From JBFHRE01 sp041591895 (lineage in GTDB: Bacteria; Actinomycetota; Acidimicrobiia; Spongiisociales; ZC4RG35), in contig JBFHRE010000001.1 of the NCBI GenBank assembly GCA_041591895.1, forward strand, positions 1 through 64,000: a stretch of DNA of 64,000 bases. The letters are read 5' to 3'. The translations under genes were made by a program, and so were the position numbers. The first letter of the stretch is position 1. Every line of letters begins with the position of its first letter. The notes beneath the pieces were generated by a model that had not been told where the DNA came from, did no database searches, and worked only from the letters and a program-made list of their open reading frames with translations. Shown here in pieces: positions 15,535 to 24,727 of the stretch.

Positions 15535-16465
15535 GGCCCAGGAACCGGAAGTCGATGAGTCGTACCACCGACCGGTCTTGGCCGAAGAGGTGGTCGCGCT
15601 CATGCGGCCGATCGAGAGAGGGGTAGTGGTCGACGCCACCTTCGGGGGTGGAGGTCACTCGAGACGATTGTTGGAGACGATGAGCAAGGAAGTGACCGTG
15701 ATCGGAATCGACCGCGACCCGGCTGCCAGGGCCAGGGGCGAGGCGATCGGATGCCGAGTGCTGGCCGGCAGCTTTGGCGATTTCGCAGAGCTGCTCGCAC
15801 GCGAAGGCATCACTCAGATCGGTGGCGCACTGTTCGATTTCGGTGTCTCGTCCCATCAACTCGATGAGCCGACCCGAGGCTTCTCATACCGACACGCAGG
15901 CCCCCTGGACATGCGGATGAACCCCGACGCCGGGAGAACAGCCGCAGAGATCGTGAACGAGTCGAGCGAGACCGAGCTGGTGCGGATCTTGAGAACTCTC
16001 GGCGAGGAGACCCATGCCACCCGCATCGCTCGGGCGATCGTCGGGAAGAGGCCGTTCACTTCCACGATCGAGCTGGCCGAGGCGGTCGCGGCGGCGGTGC
16101 CTGCGGCTTCCCGGTCCAAAGGACACCCCGCACGTAAGACGTTCCAGGCGTTGCGGATCGCGGTCAACGACGAGCTGGCGGAGATCGAATCCGGTCTGGA
16201 TTCGGCTCTCGACCTCCTCGAGCCGGGAGGTCGGGTCGTGACGATCGCGTATCACTCTCTGGAAGACCGAATCGCCAAGCGTCGGTTCGCATCTGCCACG
16301 GCGGGCTGCACCTGTCCTCCGGGTCTCCCGGTGTGCGGTTGCGCAGCCGAGGTGGAATTCCAACTCCTGACTCGCAAGGCGGTCAAACCGACCGCAGCCG
16401 AGATTGCCGCGAACCCCCGGGCGCGATCGGCTCGCCTCCGAGCCATTCGGAAGGTGGCCGCATGA
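15533..16465 (+). CDS. rsmH: 16S rRNA m4C1402 methyltransferase RsmH (MraW)
   Basis: This SAM-dependent methyltransferase (310 residues) modifies C1402 of 16S rRNA. Motifs are YHRPVLAEEVV at the N-terminus, the SAM-binding VDATFGGGGHS, GIDRDP, FDFGVSSHQLD and the late AYHSLEDRI. I start at the ATG at 15533, which has a GGGGGG tract 6 nt upstream; a TTG at 15506 is less likely. Both the tract and the ATG are inside a strong hairpin. A Cys-rich segment CTCPPGLPVCGC near residue 265 is typical of the family. It overlaps ftsL by 4 nt. Confidence 0.94.
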   Translation: MAQEPEVDESYHRPVLAEEVVALMRPIERGVVVDATFGGGGHSRRLLETMSKEVTVIGIDRDPAARARGEAIGCRVLAGSFGDFAELLAREGITQIGGALFDFGVSSHQLDEPTRGFSYRHAGPLDMRMNPDAGRTAAEIVNESSETELVRILRTLGEETHATRIARAIVGKRPFTSTIELAEAVAAAVPAASRSKGHPARKTFQALRIAVNDELAEIESGLDSALDLLEPGGRVVTIAYHSLEDRIAKRRFASATAGCTCPPGLPVCGCAAEVEFQLLTRKAVKPTAAEIAANPRARSARLRAIRKVAA

Positions 16466-16872
16466 CCGCCCGGCCGCTGAGAGCCCCCAAGGTTCAGCCG
16501 CGCCTCAGACTGGTGCGCGGCAAGCGGTCCCGGGCGGTTGCCGTTCGTGTGAGCCCGTGGCTCGTGTTCTCCCTTGTCGTGGTGGTGTCGATGTTCTCGA
16601 TGGTCATCGTTCGCACGACCCTGGACCGCGGAGCGGTGGAGCTCGCGACCTTGACCCGACAGATCGAAGCCGAGCGGGCGAGCGTCGAGGAGTTGGAGTT
16701 GACGATGGCGGGGCTGTCGAACGCCACCCGGATCGGCCCACTCGCCGAAGAGATGGGAATGGTGTACCCGGGCGATCGATTGGTTCTGGTCGTCGACGGG
16801 GTGGTCCCGGATGACATCGCCCTCGAGCTTCCAACCGAGGACCAGCGGCTCGCCCTGGAGGCCCAGCCGTGA
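16462..16872 (+). CDS. ftsL: Cell division protein FtsL-like
   Basis: A 136-residue bitopic membrane protein: a basic cytoplasmic N-terminus (about 30 residues), one membrane helix (SPWLVFSLVVVVSMFSMVIV) and an extracytoplasmic heptad-like coiled coil (LTRQIEAERASVEELELTM). This layout and the place between rsmH and ftsI identify it as FtsL, a scaffold of the divisome with the FtsQ-type protein. Sequence identity within this family is low, so the call rests on topology and position. Confidence 0.85.
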   Translation: MTARPLRAPKVQPRLRLVRGKRSRAVAVRVSPWLVFSLVVVVSMFSMVIVRTTLDRGAVELATLTRQIEAERASVEELELTMAGLSNATRIGPLAEEMGMVYPGDRLVLVVDGVVPDDIALELPTEDQRLALEAQP

Positions 16873-16912
16873 CGGTGGGCGGGTTGGAGATCCCGGCCCG
16901 CAGGAGGAGCTG

Positions 16913-18688
16913 ATGGCTGCACGGCCGGCGGCGCGACGGCGGGGTCCGGCCCAGATACGGGTGGCGATGATGGGCCTGTTCCTGGTGCTGGTCTGGGTGG
17001 GCCTTGGCTATCGCCTGTTCGAGGTCCAAGTCGTACGGGCGGCAGAATACGAGCCGAAGAGTCTCCAGCAGCGAGTCCGAACGGTTGTGATCGACGCTCC
17101 GCGCGGCACGATCTTCGACCGGAATCTCGACCCGCTGGCCGTGACGGTAGAGGCGCGAGCCATCTTCGCCGTGCCGGTCGAGATGGATGATCCCCTGTAC
17201 GCAACCCAGGTGGTCGCCGCGATCACCGGGCAGTCCGCCGATACCGCCCGGGCAAACATCGAGAGGAGCGAGACCTTTGCGTATCTCGCCCGCCAGGTCG
17301 ACCCGTCGGTGGCTGCCGAGGTCAAGGCCCAGAATCTGAAGGGCGTGTACGTCGTGCCGGAACCCAAACGTGCCTACCCAGCCGGCGCGCTGGCCTCGCC
17401 GGTAGTGGGGCTCGTAACCACCGACGAAGATGATCGAATCACGGGTCTGGAGGGTCTCGAGCTCGTCTACGAGGATGTGCTCTCGGGGGAGCCGGGATTG
17501 ATCGAGTACGAGGCGGCCGCCTCTCAGGTGCGGGCGATCCCCCAAGCAGGCATCCGTCAGGAGATTCCGGCGGTCCGCGGCGACGACCTGATCTCGACGA
17601 TCGACTCCTCGCTCCAGTACACGGCGTACGACGTATGCCGCCGGCGTCTGGAAGTGACGGCGGCCATCGGTTGTTCGATCGTTGTGCTCGAGGTCGAGAC
17701 GGGTCAGGTGCTGGCCCTGGTGGAGGCGCCGTCGTTCGACCCCGTGACCAGGACGGTGGTCGACCCGGTGACCGAGGACCAAACGAGGTTCTCCAACTTC
17801 GCAATCCGGGGCACATACGAGCCGGGCTCGGTTCAGAAGCTCATCACGATCGCGTCGGCGCTCGATGCCGGGATCGTCGACATCGACACCGTCATCCCGG
17901 ACGTCGGCGACACCATCGAGACCTCGGCGGGGGCCTGCAAGTCGAAGACCGACGACATCTATGGCTGTTTCAAGGATTCGAGTCCACACGCAACCGAGGA
18001 CATGACCGTCCATCAGATCTTCACCAGGTCGTCGAATGTCGGAACCATCAAGGTCCAGCAGCGGGTCGGACCCGAGATCCTGGAGGACTACATCAAGCGC
18101 TTCGGGCTCGGCAGGCTCACGGGTGTCGATTTCAACGGTGAGGCCGCCGGGTCGTTCCAACTGGACCCGAATTGCAGTTCATGTCAGGCGTCTGCAGCAA
18201 TTGGCTACAGCGTTGCCGTCACCCCGCTCCAGATGGCCGCCGCCTACGCCGCAATCGGCAACGACGGCGTGTGGATCGAGCCGAGCCTGGTGATGGCCAA
18301 GGTCGACCAGAACGGCAACCGAACCTACATGCACGGCGAGAGCCGAGAGGTGGTCTCGGAACGAACTGCATGGGTCATGCGTCAGATCCTGGCGGACGTC
18401 GTCACCGACGGAACCGGCTCGGCGGCACGAGTGGAGGGATACCGGGTGGGTGGAAAGACCGGCACGGCCCTCAAGCTCGGCGCCGACGGCCGTTACACCG
18501 ACTGGACCAACGCCAGCTTCGTGGGTATGGCTCCCATCGACGACCCGAAGGTGGTCGTGGCGGTCATGATCGACTCGCCGGCATTCGAGTTCAGATATGG
18601 AGGGGCGGCGGCGGCCCCGGCCTTCGCCGAGGTCATGGAAGCCGCCCTCAACCAGCTGGGGGTGATCCCGGATGCCCTCGACGGGTGA
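16913..18688 (+). CDS. ftsI: Peptidoglycan D,D-transpeptidase FtsI (PBP3)
   Basis: The 591-residue class B penicillin-binding protein cross-links septal peptidoglycan. After a short cytoplasmic start and a membrane helix (about 14-32) comes the dimerisation domain and then the transpeptidase, with active-site SVQK (Ser306, Lys309), SSN (Ser373-Asn375) and KTG (515-517). AGGAGG just upstream fixes the ATG at 16913. Six Cys residues lie outside the membrane (242, 254, 342, 352, 421, 424), in pairs that could form disulfides. It overlaps murE by 17 nt. Confidence 0.95.
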   Translation: MAARPAARRRGPAQIRVAMMGLFLVLVWVGLGYRLFEVQVVRAAEYEPKSLQQRVRTVVIDAPRGTIFDRNLDPLAVTVEARAIFAVPVEMDDPLYATQVVAAITGQSADTARANIERSETFAYLARQVDPSVAAEVKAQNLKGVYVVPEPKRAYPAGALASPVVGLVTTDEDDRITGLEGLELVYEDVLSGEPGLIEYEAAASQVRAIPQAGIRQEIPAVRGDDLISTIDSSLQYTAYDVCRRRLEVTAAIGCSIVVLEVETGQVLALVEAPSFDPVTRTVVDPVTEDQTRFSNFAIRGTYEPGSVQKLITIASALDAGIVDIDTVIPDVGDTIETSAGACKSKTDDIYGCFKDSSPHATEDMTVHQIFTRSSNVGTIKVQQRVGPEILEDYIKRFGLGRLTGVDFNGEAAGSFQLDPNCSSCQASAAIGYSVAVTPLQMAAAYAAIGNDGVWIEPSLVMAKVDQNGNRTYMHGESREVVSERTAWVMRQILADVVTDGTGSAARVEGYRVGGKTGTALKLGADGRYTDWTNASFVGMAPIDDPKVVVAVMIDSPAFEFRYGGAAAAPAFAEVMEAALNQLGVIPDALDG

Positions 18689-20132
18689 ACGCCTTCAGCG
18701 ATTGAGTGAGATCAGTGGGGGGCGGGTCGTCGGTGGGGACGACGTCACGATCGTCGATGCCACCCATGACAGCCGCCAGGTGATCGCAGGCGGGCTGTTC
18801 ATCGCGGTGGTTGGGGGCTCATTCGATGGACACGCCTTCTGCGAGCAGGCGGTTCGAAACGGTGCGTCCGCCCTGATGGTCGAGCGGGAACTCGACCTCG
18901 AAGTGCCTCAACTCGTCGTGGCCGATACGAGAGCAGCAATGCCCGGCGTCGCCGCCGCCATTCACGGGAACCCCAGTCGCTCGCTCCGTCTGGTCGGGGT
19001 CACCGGAACGAACGGAAAGACGACGACCACGTTCCTGGTCGAGTCGATGGTGAGGTCTCACGGAAAGCCCACCGGGCTGATCGGGACCGTGCTGACGAGG
19101 GCCGGCGACGATCTCATCCCCAACGTCCGGACAACCCCGGAGGCCACCGACTTCCAGAGGATGCTGGCGGCGATGCGAGACCGGGGGGTGGACGTCGTGG
19201 CGGCCGAAGTGTCGTCGCATGCCGTGTCCCTCGGCAGGATCGACTCCACCTGGTTCGAAGTGGCTGCCTTCACCAATCTGTCGCCGGACCACCTGGACTT
19301 CCATGGAGACATGGAGTCCTACTTCGAAGCGAAGGCCAGCCTTTTCACTCCTGAACGGGTGGGGACTGCCGTGGTCAACATCGACGACGACCACGGTCGA
19401 GTCCTCGCCGATCGAGTCCGGACACGTCTGGTTTCCGTCGGCGGCGATGGCGATGTCTCCGGCCGGATCCTCGAAGCCACGCCGCGGTCATCTGAGATCG
19501 AAGTCGAGTTGCCGGGAGGGGCGAAAGGGAATCTCACGCTGCCGCTCGCCGGGACCTTCAACCTCGAGAACGCATTGGTCGCAGCAGGCTGCGGATATGC
19601 GTTGGGGATGGACCCCGACGAGATCTTCACGGGTCTCGAGACGGCTCCGCAGGTGCCGGGGCGGTTCGAGGTGGTGTCCGGCGATGATCCGGTGACCGTG
19701 ATCGTCGACTACGCCCACACTCCGGCCGGGATCGACGCCGTCCTGGCGTCTGCACGTCGGACGTCGCCGCGGCGCATCATCGCCGTCTTGGGGGCGGGTG
19801 GAGACCGCGACCGGGCCAAACGGCCGGCGATGGGGGCGGCGGCGGCGAAGGGTGCCGACATCGTCTACATCACATCGGATAACCCGAGATCGGAGGAACC
19901 GGCTGCCATCATCTCCGAGATGTTGAGCGGTGTGCCAGCCTCAGTCGCGCCCCGAGTGGAACCGGATCGTCGCCTCGCCATACGGGCCGCAATCGCCGAA
20001 GCGGGACCCGGCGATGTGGTGATGGTGCTGGGGAAGGGACACGAGCGCGGCCAGGAGATCGCCGGGAGGGTGATCCCGTTCGACGACCGCCAGGAGGCCC
20101 GCTCGGCTCTGGCGGAGCGGAGGAAAGGGTGA
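18672..20132 (+). CDS. murE: UDP-MurNAc-tripeptide synthetase, meso-Dap type
   Basis: This Mur ligase (486 residues) adds the third stem-peptide residue to UDP-MurNAc-L-Ala-D-Glu. The ATP-binding motif is GVTGTNGKTTTT (about residue 111), the middle domain has YAHTP, and the C-terminal domain holds SDNPRSEEP, whose DNPR sequence is the hallmark of enzymes that select meso-diaminopimelate over lysine. The GKGHERGQE motif is also present. mraY follows with a GTGA overlap. murF, which normally stands between murE and mraY, is absent. Confidence 0.96.
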   Translation: MPSTGERLQRLSEISGGRVVGGDDVTIVDATHDSRQVIAGGLFIAVVGGSFDGHAFCEQAVRNGASALMVERELDLEVPQLVVADTRAAMPGVAAAIHGNPSRSLRLVGVTGTNGKTTTTFLVESMVRSHGKPTGLIGTVLTRAGDDLIPNVRTTPEATDFQRMLAAMRDRGVDVVAAEVSSHAVSLGRIDSTWFEVAAFTNLSPDHLDFHGDMESYFEAKASLFTPERVGTAVVNIDDDHGRVLADRVRTRLVSVGGDGDVSGRILEATPRSSEIEVELPGGAKGNLTLPLAGTFNLENALVAAGCGYALGMDPDEIFTGLETAPQVPGRFEVVSGDDPVTVIVDYAHTPAGIDAVLASARRTSPRRIIAVLGAGGDRDRAKRPAMGAAAAKGADIVYITSDNPRSEEPAAIISEMLSGVPASVAPRVEPDRRLAIRAAIAEAGPGDVVMVLGKGHERGQEIAGRVIPFDDRQEARSALAERRKG

Positions 20133-21190
20133 TTTCGCTTCTCACCGCCTCGGCTGTGTCGATGCTCATCTCGATCTTCGCCACGCCCATCGCGATCAGA
20201 TACTTCCGGGGCCGCTCGATCGGCCAGTTCATCCAGAAGGAAGTGGAAGGGCACCATCACAAACAGGGCACTCCCACGATGGGGGGAGCGGTGTTCGTGG
20301 TGGGGGCGGTCATCGCATATGTCGTGGCCCACTTCAAGATCTGGTCGTCGGTGACCGGATTCGGATTCTCGATGCAGCCGTTCGGCGTCGGGGGGCTGCT
20401 CGTCATCGGAACCCTGTTGGGGATGGCCGGTATCGGTTTCATCGACGACTACGTAAAGCACACGAAGAAGCGTTCGCTCGGTTTGAGCATCCGCGCCAAA
20501 TACACGGGCCAGCTGCTCATCGCGATCGGCTTCGCGTGGGGTGTGAATGCGATCGGGCTCGGGACGGGCCTCTCCGTCGCCCGACCGATCGGCATCGACC
20601 TCGGACCGCTGTACGTCGTGCTGGTGGTCCTGATGATCACGGGGTTCGCGAATGGTGCGAACTTCGCCGACGGGCTCGACGGGCTGGCGTCGGGTTCTGG
20701 CGCGCTGATGTTCGGGGCCTACACCATCATCGGCTTCTGGCAGTTCCGAAATCCGGGCGTGTACTCGCTCCCGGCCGGCATCGACCCCCTCGAGTTGGCG
20801 CTGATCGCGGCCGCGATGCTCGGCGGTCTCTTGGGCTTCCTGTGGTGGAACGCTGCGCCTGCCCGGATCTTCATGGGAGACGTGGGTTCGAACGCGATCG
20901 GAGCGGTACTGGCAGCTCTCGCCCTGTTGACGAACACCCAGCTCCTGCTGGTGATCATCGCCGGGTTCTACGTCGCCGAGAGCGCATCTTCGGCGATCCA
21001 GATCCTCTGGTTCAAGCTCACGGGTAAGCGGGTGTTCAGAATGGCGCCCCTCCACCACCACTTCGAACTCGGTGGATGGCCGGAGACGACGGTGGTGGTG
21101 CGGCTCTGGATCCTGGCCGGCATCGGGGTGGCGCTCGGACTCGGCTTGTTCTACAGCGATTTCATCCGGGCCGGAGGTTTGTTCGCATGA
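20129..21190 (+). CDS. mraY: Phospho-MurNAc-pentapeptide transferase
   Basis: The 353-residue polytopic enzyme transfers phospho-MurNAc-pentapeptide to undecaprenyl phosphate, making lipid I. About ten membrane segments are visible, with catalytic motifs FIDDYVK, NFADGLDGL and HHHFELGGW on the cytoplasmic side. It starts with GTG, overlapping the murE stop. The substrate it needs is made by MurF, whose gene is not in this cluster. Confidence 0.96.
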   Translation: MISLLTASAVSMLISIFATPIAIRYFRGRSIGQFIQKEVEGHHHKQGTPTMGGAVFVVGAVIAYVVAHFKIWSSVTGFGFSMQPFGVGGLLVIGTLLGMAGIGFIDDYVKHTKKRSLGLSIRAKYTGQLLIAIGFAWGVNAIGLGTGLSVARPIGIDLGPLYVVLVVLMITGFANGANFADGLDGLASGSGALMFGAYTIIGFWQFRNPGVYSLPAGIDPLELALIAAAMLGGLLGFLWWNAAPARIFMGDVGSNAIGAVLAALALLTNTQLLLVIIAGFYVAESASSAIQILWFKLTGKRVFRMAPLHHHFELGGWPETTVVVRLWILAGIGVALGLGLFYSDFIRAGGLFA

Positions 21191-22485
21191 GGGTTCTCGT
21201 GGTGGGTGCCGCCGTCTCGGGCATGGCGGCCGCCGAATTGGCGCGACGGCTCGGCCACCAGGTGGCGATCTACGACCGGAACCCCGCTGCTTCGCCCGAC
21301 ATCCTCGCGGCCGGGTTCGGAGCGATCGTCGGCAGCTGGGATGTCACGACACTGAGTGGGATCGATCTGGTCGTGGCCAGCCCCGGCGTACCCGAACGCG
21401 CCGAACCCTTCACGCACGCAGTCGAGATGGGCATTCCGGTGTGGAGCGAGATCGAATTCGCGTGGCGCGAACTCGACTGCCCCACAGTGGCAGTGACCGG
21501 GACCAACGGCAAGACCACGGTCACATCCCTGGTCGCCGAGATGCTCGGACGTTCGCATCCGACGACCGTGGCGGCGGGCAACATCGGCACGCCGCTCTCG
21601 GACGTCGTCGGCAAGGAGATCGAGAGCGTCGTGATCGAGGTGTCGAGCTTCCAGCTCAGGTTCACGGAGCGGTTTCGCCCGGATGTCGCAGTGGTGACGA
21701 ACGTTGCCCCTGACCACCTCGACTGGCACGGTTCCTTCGAGCGTTATCTAGCCGCCAAGGCAGAGATCGTCTCCCGCCAGGGCCCCGAAGACGTGCTGGT
21801 GATCGATGCCGATGATGAGGGTGCCAGGCGCATCGCCGCGCTCGCTCCCGGGAAGGTGGTCGAGGTCTCGGGACGGAGGCGACTCGCCGGTGGCGGTGTC
21901 CAAGAGGACCGCCTGTGGGTGGGGGAGGAGTCCATCTCCCTCGCCCGGTTGCAGGTCTTCGACTCTGCGTTCCTGGCCGATCTGGCGATGGCGGGTGCCG
22001 CCAGCGTGGCTGCCGGAGGGCTGCCCGCCGATGTCTTCGACGTGGCAGCCTCGTTTCGGCCGGGTGCCCACCGGCGGACGGTGGTGGGTCGGGTGAGAGA
22101 TGTCACCTTCGTCGACGACTCCAAAGCGACGAATCCCCATGCTGCCCTCGCCGCCATCCGGGCGTACCCGAGCGTGGTGTTGATCGCAGGTGGGCTCGCA
22201 AAAGGGCTCGACATTCGGCCGCTCGCACTCGAGCCAAACCTCCGTGCGGTGGTCGCAATCGGTGAAGCAGCCGACCAGCTGGTGGAGGTGGCGCCCGGCA
22301 TTGTGACTCGGGCTGCCGGCATGGATGAGGCGGTGGCGGTGGCGATGAATGCCGCTCGACCTGGAGACACGGTTTTGCTGGCTCCGGGATGTGCCAGCTT
22401 CGACATGTTCGCTTCGTACGCGGCTCGGGGCGACTCGTTCGCCTCGGCGGTTCGAGCCCGTGCAGAGAAGGAGGGGTCCGAGTGA
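21187..22485 (+). CDS. murD: UDP-MurNAc-L-alanine:D-glutamate ligase
   Basis: This Mur ligase (432 residues) adds D-glutamate. It has an N-terminal Rossmann-type start (RVLVVGAAVSGMAAAE), the ATP motif VTGTNGKTTVT, NVAPDHLDWHG and the C-terminal DDSKATNPHA. The ATG at 21187 overlaps the mraY stop and matches the usual N-terminus, although the frame is open from further upstream. It overlaps ftsW by 4 nt. Confidence 0.96.
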   Translation: MRVLVVGAAVSGMAAAELARRLGHQVAIYDRNPAASPDILAAGFGAIVGSWDVTTLSGIDLVVASPGVPERAEPFTHAVEMGIPVWSEIEFAWRELDCPTVAVTGTNGKTTVTSLVAEMLGRSHPTTVAAGNIGTPLSDVVGKEIESVVIEVSSFQLRFTERFRPDVAVVTNVAPDHLDWHGSFERYLAAKAEIVSRQGPEDVLVIDADDEGARRIAALAPGKVVEVSGRRRLAGGGVQEDRLWVGEESISLARLQVFDSAFLADLAMAGAASVAAGGLPADVFDVAASFRPGAHRRTVVGRVRDVTFVDDSKATNPHAALAAIRAYPSVVLIAGGLAKGLDIRPLALEPNLRAVVAIGEAADQLVEVAPGIVTRAAGMDEAVAVAMNAARPGDTVLLAPGCASFDMFASYAARGDSFASAVRARAEKEGSE

Positions 22486-23651
22486 CTGCAAAAGTGACTT
22501 CTATCGCCGAGGTTCGAGCCGCGGCCAGACGCAGATCCGAGAAGGTGACCGCCGCCAACCGCCAGGTCACGATGCTCCTCTTCATCATTGCGGTGCTCCT
22601 GGTGATTGGACTCACCGAGACGATCTCTGCGGCCTCGACCGTCGAGATCCGCGAGGAAGTCGAACGGTTCTCCTACTTCAAACGTCAATTGCTCGGGGTC
22701 GGTCTCGGCACCCTGGCGCTGATCGTGACGTCGCGCCTTCCGTATCAGACCTACCGCAGGTACGGGTTCCCCATCCTCGGGGTGGCGGTGACATTGCTGG
22801 TTGCGGTGTTGATCGTCGGCCGGAAGGCCGGCGGGGCAATGGCATGGTTGGACGTCGGGCCGCTCTCGTTTCAGCCGTCCGAAGCCGCCAAGTTCGCCGT
22901 GATCGTCGCTCTCGCCAAGGTGATGGAGCGCAAGGCGAGGTTGATGACGGATTGGAAGCATTTCCTCGCCCCGGTGGCTGCGATCACCGGAGTGGTCGGG
23001 ATCCTCGTGATGCTCCAGCCCGACCTCGGCACCTTGATCATCATCGGAGCGGCGTCGATGGCCGTCCTACTCGTCTCGGCGGCACCACTGCGCCACGTGA
23101 TCCCATTCGGGATCCTCGCGGCCGGCTCGGGCCTGATCCTCGCATATGCGGACAGCGAACGGTGGTCGCGTCTCACCAGCTTCCTGGATCCGTGGGCCGA
23201 CCCGGGTGACACCGGCTATCAGGCGATCCAGAGTCTCTACGCGTTGAGCAACGGCGGGCTGTTCGGGGTCGGTCTCGGAGCTAGCCGGGCCCGCTGGTAC
23301 TACCTGCCGCACGCTCACACCGACTTCATCTTCGCCATCATCGGAGAGGAGACCGGATTGATCGGAGCGATGTCCGTGATCGCTCTGTTCGGCCTGTTGA
23401 CGGTGGTCGGGTGGTCGATTGCGGCCAAGGCCCGCGAGCCGTTCGGCCGTATGCTGGCGGCCGGGATCGTCACCTGGATCTCCTTCCAGGCCGTAGTCAA
23501 CATCGGTGGGGTCGTGGGGGCTCTGCCGATCACCGGGATTCCGCTGCCGTTCATCTCCTACGGTGGTACGGCGGTCGTGGTCAGCATGGCGGCAATCGGG
23601 GTTCTCGTGAACATTGCCCAGCAATCGGCTGGTCTCAGGAAGAAGGCGTGA
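22482..23651 (+). CDS. ftsW: Septal peptidoglycan glycosyltransferase FtsW
   Basis: This 389-residue SEDS-family protein polymerises lipid II at the septum together with FtsI. A basic cytoplasmic leader of about 30 residues precedes about ten membrane segments. Signatures include QPSEAAKFA, the LPHAHTDFIFAIIGEE loop and PLPFISYGGT near the C-terminus. The start is GTG overlapping the murD stop. It is FtsW rather than RodA because of its position between murD and murG. Confidence 0.95.
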   Translation: MTAKVTSIAEVRAAARRRSEKVTAANRQVTMLLFIIAVLLVIGLTETISAASTVEIREEVERFSYFKRQLLGVGLGTLALIVTSRLPYQTYRRYGFPILGVAVTLLVAVLIVGRKAGGAMAWLDVGPLSFQPSEAAKFAVIVALAKVMERKARLMTDWKHFLAPVAAITGVVGILVMLQPDLGTLIIIGAASMAVLLVSAAPLRHVIPFGILAAGSGLILAYADSERWSRLTSFLDPWADPGDTGYQAIQSLYALSNGGLFGVGLGASRARWYYLPHAHTDFIFAIIGEETGLIGAMSVIALFGLLTVVGWSIAAKAREPFGRMLAAGIVTWISFQAVVNIGGVVGALPITGIPLPFISYGGTAVVVSMAAIGVLVNIAQQSAGLRKKA

Positions 23652-24727
23652 CCTACGCAATTGCCGCCGCCGGGACCGGCGGCCATGTGTTCCCAGCATT
23701 GGCCGTGGGGGAGGCACTCGTAGACCTCGGGGTTCCGAGGTCCGATGTGATCTTCGTAGGCGGCTCGAGGCTCGAGGCGACGGCGGTGCCGGCCGCCGGC
23801 TTTCCGTTCCACCCGGTAGAGATCCGGGGGCTTCAGCGAAGCATGGCTCCGTCGAACCTGCTCCTGCCGTTTGTCGTGATCCGGGCGATCGTCCGAATGC
23901 GCACGCTGTTCGCAGGTCGGGGAGTTCGGGCGCTGCTGGGTGTTGGGGGGTATGTCACACCTCCGGCGGTGATAGCCGCCCGCCTCGCCGGGGCCGCCAC
24001 GATGATCTCAGAGCAGAACGCCGAGGCTGGGCTCGGGAACCGTATGGCTGCTCGGTTGTGTCGAGACGTGTTCGGGTCGTTTCCGCAGACCGGTGGCCTG
24101 CCTTCCGCCGAGTGGGTTGGTAACCCGGTTCGGAGGCCGATTGCCATGTTCGACCGCGAAGAGCTTCGTCGCGAAGCGATGGCGCGCTACGAGCTGGATC
24201 CGAGCCTTCCCGTGGTCGGGGTGTTCGGGGGGAGTCTGGGGGCAGGGCCGATCAACGACGCTATCTCCGATGTGGTCGCCGGTTGGAGCAGCGACCACAT
24301 CCAGGTTCTCCACCTTGCTGGGAATCGATTCGTCGAAGAGATCCAGGCCGAGTCCGCATCCGCGACCACGACCTGGCGGCTGATCGGGTTCGAGGAACGG
24401 ATGGAACTGTTCTACGCGGCTTCCGATCTGGTGGTGGCGCGTGCCGGGGGAGCAGTGGCCGAATTGGCGGCGACCCGAACGCCTGCGGTTCTCATCCCGG
24501 GAGGTTTCGGATCGGGGAACCATCAGTGGGAGAATGCGAGGGTGTTCTCCGAGCGTGGTGCAGCGGTGGTTCTCGAACAGACCGCCCTCGCAGAACTCGG
24601 ACCCACCCTCGAACGTCTGATTGCCGAACCGGAGCGGCTCGAACGAATGCGTTCCGCGCTCGACGCCCTCTCGAGACCTGATGCTGCATCGGTCATCGCC
24701 TCGAAGATGAGAGAGCGCCATGGGTGA
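23648..24727 (+). CDS. murG: Lipid II synthase MurG
   Basis: The 359-residue peripheral membrane GT28 glycosyltransferase adds GlcNAc to lipid I. The N-terminal loop AAGTGGHVFPALAVG, the middle GVGGYVTPPAV and SEQNAEAGLGNR, and the donor-binding ARAGGAVAELAATRTP and GNHQWENA are all present. The start is GTG overlapping the ftsW stop. Its end overlaps murC by 8 nt. Confidence 0.96.
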   Translation: MTYAIAAAGTGGHVFPALAVGEALVDLGVPRSDVIFVGGSRLEATAVPAAGFPFHPVEIRGLQRSMAPSNLLLPFVVIRAIVRMRTLFAGRGVRALLGVGGYVTPPAVIAARLAGAATMISEQNAEAGLGNRMAARLCRDVFGSFPQTGGLPSAEWVGNPVRRPIAMFDREELRREAMARYELDPSLPVVGVFGGSLGAGPINDAISDVVAGWSSDHIQVLHLAGNRFVEEIQAESASATTTWRLIGFEERMELFYAASDLVVARAGGAVAELAATRTPAVLIPGGFGSGNHQWENARVFSERGAAVVLEQTALAELGPTLERLIAEPERLERMRSALDALSRPDAASVIASKMRERHG

